Part shown: piece after piece, positions 56,816-64,000 of the stretch
How the letters are laid out: the number at the start of each line of letters is the position of its first letter
How positions within the stretch are numbered: position 1 is the first letter of the stretch
From: Brevibacterium sp. CBA3109
Lineage (GTDB): Bacteria; Actinomycetota; Actinomycetes; Actinomycetales; Brevibacteriaceae
Assembly: GCF_040256645.1 (NCBI RefSeq)
Contig: NZ_CP158281.1
Coordinates: 2,232,001-2,296,000 of the forward strand
Direction: 5' to 3'
Length of the DNA stretch: 64,000 nucleotides
Translations under genes and position numbers: made by a program
Notes under the pieces: generated by a model
Databases searched by the model: none
What the model saw: only the letters and a program-made list of their open reading frames with translations
What the model was told of the DNA's origin: nothing

Positions 56816-57748
56816 TCAGCTCTCGAGGAGCCTGCCGTCTGTGATGGCCTCGAGCGCGCGAGCCGTGTTGGCCTCATGGTCTCCGGCGGTTGAGTCGATC
56901 CAGACGATTCGCGGGTCCCGGCGGAACCACGTGTCCTGTCTGCGCGCGAACTGGCGAGTCCTGATGGTCGTCTGCTCCTGAGCGGCTTCGCGGTCGAGCT
57001 CGTCGGCCAGATACTGTTGGATCTGCGCATATCCGATTGCTCGGGATGCGGTTCGGCCCTCGGCAAGCCCCCGCTCGAGCAGGCAACGGACCTCATCAAC
57101 CCATCCCTGCTCCCACATGAGACCCACGCGAGCCGCGATCCGTTTGTGCAGAGCCTCTCGTTCGACTGCCAGACCGAGGTGGATGGTCGGTTCGATCGCC
57201 TGATAGTCAGGCAGCTGAGCGCTGAAGGGCCGGCCTGTCAGTTCGATGACCTCGAGGGCACGCACGATGCGCCGTGAATCATTAGGCGTGATCTTCGCAG
57301 CTGCAGCCGGGTCAAGATCCTGCAGGTGCCGGTGTCGGCCCCAGCGGTCGGCATCGACTTCGGACTCGAGCCGTGCCCGCACCTGGGGGTCGGTGCCGGG
57401 GAATTCCATCCGATCGGTCGCGGCTCGCACGTACAGCCCTGATCCACCGACGAGGATGGGTCGCTTCCCTCTGCTGCGGATATCGGCAATGGCCTCACGT
57501 GCCTGCTGTTGGAAGGTCTGTACGTTCGCGTCCTCCCGAACATCGAGTATGTCGATGAGGTGATGCTGGACCCCACGCCGCTGGCTGACCGGCAGTTTCG
57601 CGGTCCCGATGTCCATGCCTCGGTAGAACTGCATGGAATCGGTGTTGATGATCTCCCCGCCGAGGTGTTCGGCAAGGTTCAGGGCAAGATCCGATTTGCC
57701 GGTGGCTGTGGCCCCGGCAATGGTGACTACAGGTGCGTCTGCGCTCAC
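56816..57748 (-). CDS. miaA: tRNA dimethylallyltransferase
   Basis: This 310-residue protein has the P-loop AGATATGKSDLAL, the NTDSMQFYRGMDIGTAK segment that binds the tRNA base and DMAPP, and the GGSGLYVRA motif. It adds the isopentenyl group to A37 of tRNAs reading UNN codons; MiaB upstream then thiolates the product. Confidence 0.96.
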   Translation of the reverse strand: MSADAPVVTIAGATATGKSDLALNLAEHLGGEIINTDSMQFYRGMDIGTAKLPVSQRRGVQHHLIDILDVREDANVQTFQQQAREAIADIRSRGKRPILVGGSGLYVRAATDRMEFPGTDPQVRARLESEVDADRWGRHRHLQDLDPAAAAKITPNDSRRIVRALEVIELTGRPFSAQLPDYQAIEPTIHLGLAVEREALHKRIAARVGLMWEQGWVDEVRCLLERGLAEGRTASRAIGYAQIQQYLADELDREAAQEQTTIRTRQFARRQDTWFRRDPRIVWIDSTAGDHEANTARALEAITDGRLLES

Positions 57749-57760
57749 AGCACACTCATC

Positions 57761-58414
57761 TCAGTACGTCCCGGCTCCGCACAGCGAACGCACCTCGTGA
57801 ACCGTCTCATCGAAGGTGGTGGTGAACGAGTAGTCGTTGATCCCCTGGGCCATCATGTGTGTGACCGCAGCGTCGAGGAGTTCGAGGTCGGCGTGAGTAT
57901 CATCGCTGACGGCGATCGTCGCGGCCACTGTCGGGGCATCGCCGGCGGTGATTGCCTGGACGAGCTGCTCATCAACCTCTGCAGCACCTGGTACGGGGGC
58001 CAATGGTGCGTCTTCGGAGGCAGCGGCAGACAGGTCGACGGGGATCAGCAGATGCTCACTGCTGCCCAGCGGTCCGACCTGGACGCCGGTGGCATGTGCA
58101 TGCAGGAGCGCCACGCCGGTGGCCGGATGGGCAGATTCGCAGGCTGCACGCCCGAGCACGTCAAGCGCGGCCACCGCCTCAACCCAGTCCTGGCCCTCAA
58201 GCAGTTGACCTGAACTGGTATCGATGCCGCGATCGATACCCAAGCCGCCGAGGCCAGCCAAAGGAGACAGCTCACGCACCGGTAGGGCCCAGTTCGCGCG
58301 TGCTGCCAGTTGGGATTCGATCGAAGCTCTCAACTCCGAAATCCTCGCACTCTCGGCCAGATCCACGTCGGCTACCAGGATCGGTGCTGCCGGGATGATC
58401 GCAAATGAGGGCAT
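57761..58414 (-). CDS. conserved protein between miaB and miaA, class III extradiol-dioxygenase-like
   Basis: This 217-residue protein lies in the same position as mycobacterial Rv2728c. It has an Ala-rich sequence with FAIIPAAPILV at the start and GVALLHAHATG in the middle, consistent with a LigB-type (class III extradiol dioxygenase subunit B-like) fold, but the metal-binding His set is not clearly complete. Its ATG at 58414 overlaps the miaB stop. Role unknown; the conserved position suggests a link to tRNA modification or nearby metabolism. Confidence 0.7.
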   Translation of the reverse strand: MPSFAIIPAAPILVADVDLAESARISELRASIESQLAARANWALPVRELSPLAGLGGLGIDRGIDTSSGQLLEGQDWVEAVAALDVLGRAACESAHPATGVALLHAHATGVQVGPLGSSEHLLIPVDLSAAASEDAPLAPVPGAAEVDEQLVQAITAGDAPTVAATIAVSDDTHADLELLDAAVTHMMAQGINDYSFTTTFDETVHEVRSLCGAGTY

Positions 58415-58415
58415 C

Positions 58416-59912
58416 TCAGCTGCGGGCGCGGATGGTCGGCATGCCCAGATTCGTGGAAGCGCCGCTCGACTGACCCTGTGTTGGTGCCCCGCAGCTCTCG
58501 GCCTGAGCACGATCATAGGCATCGCCTGCTGATGAGGGACGAACTGCGTAGCCCGAATCGGCCAGGAGGAAGTAGGGCTTAGCCTCGGTCACGGTCGCAG
58601 TGACGAAGTCACCCGGACGCGGCATGTCCGCTCTTTCGGGGATGCCGACGTGGACGAGTCTGTTGTCCGCGGCACGGCCGCTGAGTCGTGGGGAGTCATC
58701 GTGCGGTCTGGTCGTGACGAGCACTTCGACCTCTCGCCCGATCTGTGCAGTGTTCTCCTCCCAGGAGATTTCATCCTGGAGGGCAGTCAACCGCTCGAAG
58801 CGTTCCTGCACGATGTGCTTGGGTACCTGATCGTCCATCGTGGCGGCGGGAGTGCCGGGTCGTATCGAGTATTGGAAGGTGAAGGCCTGCGAGAAACGCG
58901 CGCGTCGGACGATGTCCATGGTTCCCAGGAAGTCCTCTTCGGTCTCCCCGGGGAAACCGACGATGATGTCGGTGGTGATCGCTGCGTGCGGGATCTTCTC
59001 GCGTACGGAGTCGAGGATGCGCATGAATCTGCTGGTGCGGTAGGAGCGGCGCATCGATTTGAGAATCGAGTCGGACCCGGACTGCAGGGGCATGTGAAGC
59101 TGAGGCATCACAGTCGGTGTCTCTGCCATAGCATCGATCACATCGTCGGAGAATGAGGCAGGATGTGGACTGGTGAAACGGACACGCTCGATGCCCTCCA
59201 CCTTGCCCACGGCCCGCAGCAGTTTCGCGAATGCGCCCTTGTCTCTGAATTCTGCGCCATAGGAGTTCACGTTCTGGCCCAGAAGCGTGACTTCGACGAC
59301 TCCGTCGGCGACGAGTGCCTCGACTTCTGCCAAGATGTCGCCGGGCCTGCGGTCCTTCTCCTTGCCGCGCAGGCTGGGCACGATGCAGAACGTGCAGGAG
59401 TTGTTGCATCCGACCGAGATCGACACCCACCCGGAATGCTGCGACTCGCGTCGGCTGGGCAGGGTCGACGGGAAGACGTCGAGACTCTCAAGAATCTCGA
59501 CCTGGGCTTCCTGGTTGTGTCGGGCTCGCTCGAGCAGCGCTGGCAGCGATCCCATGTTGTGGGTGCCGAAGACCACGTCGACCCATGGGGCCTTCTTGAC
59601 GATCGTGTCTCGATCCTTCTGTGCCATGCAGCCGCCGACTGCGATCTGGAAACCGGGGTTGCGTTCCTTGACGTGGGCCAGTTGACCGAGGTTTCCGTAG
59701 AGGCGATTGTCCGCATTCTCCCGCACCGCGCAGGTGTTGAAGACAATGACGTCGGCTTGGTCATCGGTGTTTGCAGGAACATAGCCCGCATCGTCGAGAA
59801 GTCCGGAGAGTCGTTCGGAATCGTGGACATTCATCTGACAGCCGTAGGTCTTCACCTCGTAGCTGCGCGGTGATTTCTCGGTGGCGGCAGGTGCATCAAT
59901 CAGTTCAGTCAT
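58416..59912 (-). CDS. miaB: tRNA-2-methylthio-N6-dimethylallyladenosine synthase
   Basis: This 498-residue radical-SAM methylthiotransferase has the N-terminal UPF0004 domain with its three Cys positions ([31 protein letters not shown]), the radical-SAM CXXXCXXC in [11 protein letters not shown], and a C-terminal TRAM domain. The ATG at 59912 fits the family start. The C-terminal ~45 residues are an extension rich in small polar residues. Confidence 0.96.
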   Translation of the reverse strand: MTELIDAPAATEKSPRSYEVKTYGCQMNVHDSERLSGLLDDAGYVPANTDDQADVIVFNTCAVRENADNRLYGNLGQLAHVKERNPGFQIAVGGCMAQKDRDTIVKKAPWVDVVFGTHNMGSLPALLERARHNQEAQVEILESLDVFPSTLPSRRESQHSGWVSISVGCNNSCTFCIVPSLRGKEKDRRPGDILAEVEALVADGVVEVTLLGQNVNSYGAEFRDKGAFAKLLRAVGKVEGIERVRFTSPHPASFSDDVIDAMAETPTVMPQLHMPLQSGSDSILKSMRRSYRTSRFMRILDSVREKIPHAAITTDIIVGFPGETEEDFLGTMDIVRRARFSQAFTFQYSIRPGTPAATMDDQVPKHIVQERFERLTALQDEISWEENTAQIGREVEVLVTTRPHDDSPRLSGRAADNRLVHVGIPERADMPRPGDFVTATVTEAKPYFLLADSGYAVRPSSAGDAYDRAQAESCGAPTQGQSSGASTNLGMPTIRARS

Positions 59913-59951
59913 GGCGCAACTATTGTAGCCGTTGTCTGTCATCGGCGATGC

Positions 59952-60701
59952 TCAGTCCTCGACGAGGACTTCGCGTGTCACCTTGAGACAGACCGAGGAC
60001 GCGAATCCGCGTCGGGCGAGCATCCCCAGGATTCGACGTTCGCGGACTTCGTAGTCGAGTCCGCGCGTCGATGCGGCCTTCTTCTCGGCAACCTGACGGG
60101 CGAGGTCATCTTCCCCGTCCACGCCTTCGACGGCGCCGGAGACGATCTCGGCGGCCAACCCCTTCTTGCTCAGTTCTCGTTTGAGAGCGGTTCGAGACAG
60201 TTTTCTTCGCTCCCTGTGAGCGCGCACGTAGCGGTGAGCGAATTCCTCGTCATCAAGAAGCCGGGACTTCTGCAGTTTGGCAATGAGTTCGTCGACTGCT
60301 TCGGGCAGAAAGTCGCGCTTGAGCAGTTTGTCCCGCAGTTCGCCGCTGGCATGATCGCGCATGGCCAGCATGTTCATGGCCGTCTTCTTCGCCTTCGCAT
60401 AGGAAGCATCGAAGTCTTCCGGCCCATCACCTTCGTCGTCGAACGACAGCGCGTCAGCGAACGAGGGAACATCCGTCGATGATGCGAGATCCGGGGCCAC
60501 CGAAGATTCCGGAACCAAGGTGGCTTCGCCGAAGTACTCGGACTGCCCCTCGGCATGACGTTGGTCGATCTCGGTGATGGCCTCGCGCAGTTTGGCCAGC
60601 TTCGTGGTCGGCGCAGATGATCTCGCCGAGTCGCCCCCGCGGGGCCTCGGCTCGGCGAGATCGCTGTCGCGATCGATCGGGTCAGGAGACTTCGACGTCA
60701 T
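59952..60701 (-). CDS. recX: recombination regulator RecX
   Basis: This 249-residue protein has the three-helix repeats of RecX in its C-terminal ~150 residues ([39 protein letters not shown]). The first ~90 residues are an acidic extension without a known domain. It overlaps the end of recA by 20 bases. RecX dampens RecA filaments. Confidence 0.93.
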   Translation of the reverse strand: MTSKSPDPIDRDSDLAEPRPRGGDSARSSAPTTKLAKLREAITEIDQRHAEGQSEYFGEATLVPESSVAPDLASSTDVPSFADALSFDDEGDGPEDFDASYAKAKKTAMNMLAMRDHASGELRDKLLKRDFLPEAVDELIAKLQKSRLLDDEEFAHRYVRAHRERRKLSRTALKRELSKKGLAAEIVSGAVEGVDGEDDLARQVAEKKAASTRGLDYEVRERRILGMLARRGFASSVCLKVTREVLVED

Positions 60702-61800
60702 CCGATTTCGCGCTCTCTGCTGCAGTGCCTTCAGCCTGGTCGGCCCCCGCCTCGGCCTCAGGTTCGGGCCCGTCGACCTTGATCAGCCCCATCTTGTGTT
60801 TGATCTTGAGTTCGATCTCCTCAGCAAGTCCCGGATTGTCGCGCAGGAAGTTGCGAACATTCTCTTTGCCCTGACCGAGCTGATCACCGTCGTAGGTGAA
60901 CCAGGACCCGGATTTGCGGACGATTCCGTTCTCCACACCCATATCGATGAGGCTGCCTTCACGGGAGATCCCTTGACCGTAGATGATGTCGAATTCGGCC
61001 TGTTTGAATGGTGGAGCGATTTTGTTCTTGACGATCTTGGCGCGGGTTCTGTTGCCCACCGCGTCCTGGCCCTCTTTCAGAGTCTCGATGCGTCGCACAT
61101 CGATGCGCACGGAGGCGTAGAACTTCAGAGCCTTACCACCGGAGGTGGTCTCTGGTGAGCCGAAGAAGACACCGACCTTCTCACGCAGCTGGTTGATGAA
61201 GATTGCGGTGGTCTTCGACTGGGACAGTGCACCCGCGATCTTGCGCAGTGCCTGCGACATCAGTCGTGCCTGGAGACCGACGTGGCTGTCACCCATCTCG
61301 CCTTCGATCTCGGCCTTCGGCACGAGTGCCGCAACGGAGTCGATGACGATGACGTCGAGTGCTCCGGAGCGGATGAGCATGTCGGCGATCTCAAGCGCCT
61401 GCTCACCGGTGTCCGGCTGAGACACGAGCAGCTGGTCGGTGTCGACGCCGAGCTTCTTCGCGTATTCCGGGTCAAGGGCGTGCTCAGCATCGATGAATGC
61501 CGCGATTCCGCCCGTCTTCTGTGCATTGGCGACAGCGTGCAGTGCCACTGTGGTCTTACCCGAGGATTCCGGGCCGTAGATCTCGACGACACGACCGCGC
61601 GGGAGGCCGCCGATGCCCAAAGCGATGTCGAGTGCGATGGAACCGGTGGGAATGCAGGCGATCGGTTCACGGACCCCTTCACCCAGACGCATGATCGCGC
61701 CCTTGCCGTAGTTGCGGTCGATCTGGCCCAGCGCGGCGTCAAGCGCCTTCGACTTATCTCCGCCGGTTGGGATCTGCAGGTTCTTCGGTGTACGAGCCAT
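60682..61800 (-). CDS. recA: recombinase RecA
   Basis: This 372-residue protein has Walker [10 protein letters not shown], Walker [13 protein letters not shown], the L2-loop-flanking [11 protein letters not shown] and an acidic C-terminal tail. An AGGAGA site precedes the ATG. It performs strand exchange and triggers LexA cleavage. A LexA box lies ~145 bases upstream. Confidence 0.98.
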   Translation of the reverse strand: MARTPKNLQIPTGGDKSKALDAALGQIDRNYGKGAIMRLGEGVREPIACIPTGSIALDIALGIGGLPRGRVVEIYGPESSGKTTVALHAVANAQKTGGIAAFIDAEHALDPEYAKKLGVDTDQLLVSQPDTGEQALEIADMLIRSGALDVIVIDSVAALVPKAEIEGEMGDSHVGLQARLMSQALRKIAGALSQSKTTAIFINQLREKVGVFFGSPETTSGGKALKFYASVRIDVRRIETLKEGQDAVGNRTRAKIVKNKIAPPFKQAEFDIIYGQGISREGSLIDMGVENGIVRKSGSWFTYDGDQLGQGKENVRNFLRDNPGLAEEIELKIKHKMGLIKVDGPEPEAEAGADQAEGTAAESAKSDDVEVS

Positions 61801-62171
61801 GGTCTCTCCTAAAAATTTCGTTTCCCGTTGAGACCAAGGCTAGAAGGTGGCACTGACATAACAACAGAGGAACGAATTCCCCCGTGGATAATCAGCCACT
61901 CATGGTCACAGGTCCCGTGATTCGTTACCAGCATAACCGACATGGGAACAAGTGTTCTATATGTCGGAGCGTGTCGCACTATTTTGTATCCGAGGCCTCT
62001 CCCCCGCATGGAAGACGATCCCTGTGCGTTCGAGTGATTGCCTCGTGCAAGCGATCCGCCATCAGCAATGGCTCCAGTGCCGCAGCTGCGATCTCGCAAC
62101 GACAGGGGCCAGGCAGTGAGTCAGCACGAGGCAGGATGTCTGAGACGACAGACAATCCGGGAAGGACTGCC
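61801..62171. other. recA upstream region
   Basis: This 371-base gap between DUF3046 and recA holds the LexA box at 61944-61959 and presumably the recA promoters. No gene is seen. Confidence 0.6.
61944..61959. promoter_or_regulatory. LexA box upstream of recA
   Basis: GGGAACAAGTGTTCTA contains the perfect core GAAC-AAGT-GTTC of the actinobacterial SOS box, in the recA leader. Confidence 0.8.
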
Positions 62172-62399
62172 CTAGAAGGGACGTGAGCGCGGTTTTTCTT
62201 TACCCAACCGGTGTGATTCGGGCACGCCCGAGGCATCACAGACTGCAATCCAGATGTCGCGGGGTTCGATGCCTGCGCGGAAGGCCTCTTCGGCGGTTCG
62301 GGAGCCCAGGCTGCTGAGCGCAAGGTCGGTGTGCAGCGATGCAGCACGAGCCTCCCCGAATTCCTCATTCATCAGGACCCAGTAGAGGGTGTGACGCAT
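62172..62399 (-). CDS. DUF3046-family protein
   Basis: This 75-residue protein has the DUF3046 pattern: [39 protein letters not shown]. It lies between clgR and recA, its usual place, and its ATG overlaps the clgR stop (TAATG). Function unknown. Confidence 0.88.
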   Translation of the reverse strand: MRHTLYWVLMNEEFGEARAASLHTDLALSSLGSRTAEEAFRAGIEPRDIWIAVCDASGVPESHRLGKEKPRSRPF

Positions 62400-62728
62400 T
62401 ACGGTTTGGCTGCCAGTCGTGGCACCGGGTATCCGCCGGGGCGACCGAGGATCGTATCGGAGAGTTCCTGTGGAATGGTGTCGGGGATTTCGACGCCCTC
62501 TTCGAGTGCGAAACGACCGGAGACCGATGACAGCAGAGCCGACAACGGCAGGTCGAGAGCTTCACAGATCGCGGAGAGGAGCTCCGAGGAGGCTTCCTTC
62601 TGTCCGCGTTCGATCTCGCTGAGGTACCCCAGCGATACGCTGGCTCCTGTGGAGACATCGCGCAGGGTCCGCCCCTGGCGCCGACGAACGGAACGCAGTG
62701 CGTCACCGATTTCAACTCTCAGTAACAT
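62399..62728 (-). CDS. clgR: ClgR-type transcriptional regulator (XRE family)
   Basis: This 109-residue protein has a helix-turn-helix in its N-terminal ~65 residues ([21 protein letters not shown]), as in ClgR, which activates clp protease genes in actinobacteria. A GGAGGG site precedes the ATG. Its position next to pgsA-cinA fits ClgR (Rv2745c). Confidence 0.85.
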   Translation of the reverse strand: MLLRVEIGDALRSVRRRQGRTLRDVSTGASVSLGYLSEIERGQKEASSELLSAICEALDLPLSALLSSVSGRFALEEGVEIPDTIPQELSDTILGRPGGYPVPRLAAKP

Positions 62729-62930
62729 TGTGCGTCCCTCCCCTTGTCTCCGCGAGCAGTCTTGATGATGTACTCGACTTTACAGCCCGGTCGCTGCCAA
62801 GCGCCAACCTGGGTGCGTGACCTGATAGTTTTGCCAGTCCATTCGAAGGTACTGGTGCATATTCGTCCAAGTGCCATTACCTGTTCAACTGCGCCGAGGC
62901 TGAACTTATTCCACGACTGAGCGATCATGA

Positions 62931-63449
62931 TCAGTCGTGGGCGTCCGCCACCGGCCCGAACGCCAATTGCGTGACGAAGTCATCGAGATCTGCCACCATG
63001 GCCGCAACTGTCAGGCTGCGAACCGTGTCTCGGCCCCCGGCGAAATGATGCTCGCTGACCTGTGCCTTTCCGGCGAAGGCGATGGCAGTGTAGACGAGCC
63101 CGACCGGCTTGCCATCCTGCGGTTCGGGCCCGGCTACACCAGTGCAGGCGACACCGATGTCGGCGACACACTCTCTGGCCGCGCCGGCTGCCATCTGCGC
63201 GGCGACAACCTCATCAATGGGGCCTGTGTCTTCGAGTTGATCGGCGTCGACCCCGGCCAGACTCGCCTTGAGGTCGGTGGCATACGTGATGAGTCCGCCG
63301 CGCACCACAGCGGAGGCGCCCGGGACGTCGACGAGCGTGGCCACGAAACGGCCGCCGGTCAACGATTCCGCCGCAGCGACCGAGAGTCCCACCTGGGTAC
63401 AAGTGGCGATGAGGTGCTGACTTCGGGAGAACAGCTCGGTGTCGTTCAC
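62931..63449 (-). CDS. CinA C-terminal-domain protein (nicotinamide-nucleotide amidase type)
   Basis: This ~172-residue protein is the CinA C-terminal domain alone, with VAAAESLTGG, YATDLKASLAGV, GVACTGVAGPE and GKPVGLVYTAIA. It is expected to deamidate NMN. The N-terminal MoCF-like domain of full CinA is absent, as in many actinobacteria. I use the GTG at 63449 after the pgsA stop; an ATG at 63482 is possible. Confidence 0.88.
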   Translation of the reverse strand: MNDTELFSRSQHLIATCTQVGLSVAAAESLTGGRFVATLVDVPGASAVVRGGLITYATDLKASLAGVDADQLEDTGPIDEVVAAQMAAGAARECVADIGVACTGVAGPEPQDGKPVGLVYTAIAFAGKAQVSEHHFAGGRDTVRSLTVAAMVADLDDFVTQLAFGPVADAHD

Positions 63450-63453
63450 AGGC

Positions 63454-64000
63454 TCACTTCGGGTTCGTACCGGCGGGATCATCGCCTGCAGCCGCGTTGC
63501 CCCCACGCGAGTCTTTGGCGAGTTTCGCGGCTTGGAGACAGTAGTCGATTCCAGTCACGACGGTCACGACGATCGCCGCGACCATGACCAGCCAGGCCAG
63601 GATCACCAAGGCGAATGTCACGCTCTCGGGAACGATATGCGCCACGGGGCGCAGCAGGAGGAAGAGTCCGATGGCGACGGTCTGGAGCACCGTTTTGATC
63701 TTGCCGCCTCTGGACGCGGGCATGACGGCGATGCGGATCATGAAGAAGCGCAGCACGGTGATGCCCAGTTCCCGGATGAGGATGATGATGGGAACCCACC
63801 AGGGAATCTCCGCGATCGCGGCCAGGCCGATAAGTGCCGCCGCCATGAGAGATTTGTCGGCGATCGGGTCGGCGATCTTCCCGAAGTTCGTGATGAGGTT
63901 GTATTTGCGTGCCAGATCTCCGTCGATCTTGTCCGTGGCCATCGCCAGCAGGAAGACGACCAGCGCCCACCATCGCATGCTCATGTCCTGGCCTCCGTCG
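63454..64000 (-). CDS. pgsA: CDP-diacylglycerol-glycerol-3-phosphate 3-phosphatidyltransferase (5' end outside window)
   Basis: This membrane protein is cut by the right edge; the frame stays open to the last base. The CDP-alcohol phosphotransferase motif (DG-x2-AR-x8-G-x3-D-x3-D) is intact in DKIDGDLARKY and GKIADPIADK. Several helices follow. It makes phosphatidylglycerol phosphate. Confidence 0.93.
   Translation of the reverse strand, partial: DGGQDMSMRWWALVVFLLAMATDKIDGDLARKYNLITNFGKIADPIADKSLMAAALIGLAAIAEIPWWVPIIILIRELGITVLRFFMIRIAVMPASRGGKIKTVLQTVAIGLFLLLRPVAHIVPESVTFALVILAWLVMVAAIVVTVVTGIDYCLQAAKLAKDSRGGNAAAGDDPAGTNPK

Noticed and set aside
62780-62820. ClgR operator-like palindrome CGCTGCCAAGCG
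   Set aside because: Its spacing is one base off the published CGCYNANRGCG-type consensus, so it is not called.
62729-62930. 69-residue minus-strand frame between clgR and cinA
   Set aside because: It has no ribosome site or family, and it lies in the region expected to contain the clgR promoter.

Overview
The window is a high-GC actinobacterial chromosome segment, most likely from Brevibacterium or a close relative in the Micrococcales. This rests on gene order (pgsA-cinA-clgR-DUF3046-recA-recX-miaB-miaA-dapF; hflX-dinG-lexA; hisC-hisB-hisH-priA; infC-rpmI-rplT-SpoU methylase-pheS-pheT), the single PriA (HisA/TrpF) enzyme type and ClgR. No rRNA, tRNA, CRISPR array or intact insertion sequence was recognised.

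Region 1 (1-14.5 kb) is a sulfonate catabolism locus. A MocR-type regulator (cut by the window edge), a taurine:pyruvate-type aminotransferase, a phosphate acetyltransferase and an APC permease run rightward. A leftward block holds an IclR regulator and a CobS-like AAA+ ATPase with a CobT-like VWA protein. Xsc (sulfoacetaldehyde acetyltransferase) then runs rightward, followed by a YtcJ-type amidohydrolase translationally coupled to a CobW-type metallochaperone, and by the fossil of a peptide-type ABC transporter. Taurine would be deaminated to sulfoacetaldehyde, Xsc would release sulfite and acetyl phosphate, and Pta would make acetyl-CoA. The CobS/CobT/CobW genes have no CobN large chelatase subunit nearby, which makes this the most interesting block.

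Region 2 (14.5-26.9 kb) is accessory: a patatin-like lipase, two SDR oxidoreductases, a UbiB/ABC1 kinase-like membrane protein, an orphan PD-(D/E)XK-like protein beside an almost gene-free stretch, a complete tripartite TRAP transporter, and an MFS transporter broken by one in-frame stop codon.

Region 3 (26.9-37.4 kb) is the translation block pheT-pheS / SpoU methylase / rplT-rpmI-infC / DUF1844. It is interrupted by an orphan acetolactate-synthase-like gene and several small membrane or repeat proteins. infC appears to start at a rare ATC codon behind a hairpin leader.

Region 4 (37.5-49.3 kb) holds a SWIM-SNF2 helicase, the sseB-priA-hisH-(membrane protein)-hisB-hisC operon, a LysM membrane protein divergent from lexA with LexA-box-like sites between them, and dinG.

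Region 5 (49.2-64 kb) is the hflX and dapF-to-pgsA core. Between hflX and dapF lies an accessory insert: an AgcS-type symporter, a GNAT remnant, a frameshifted DUF6920-like gene, a universal stress protein and short tandem repeats.
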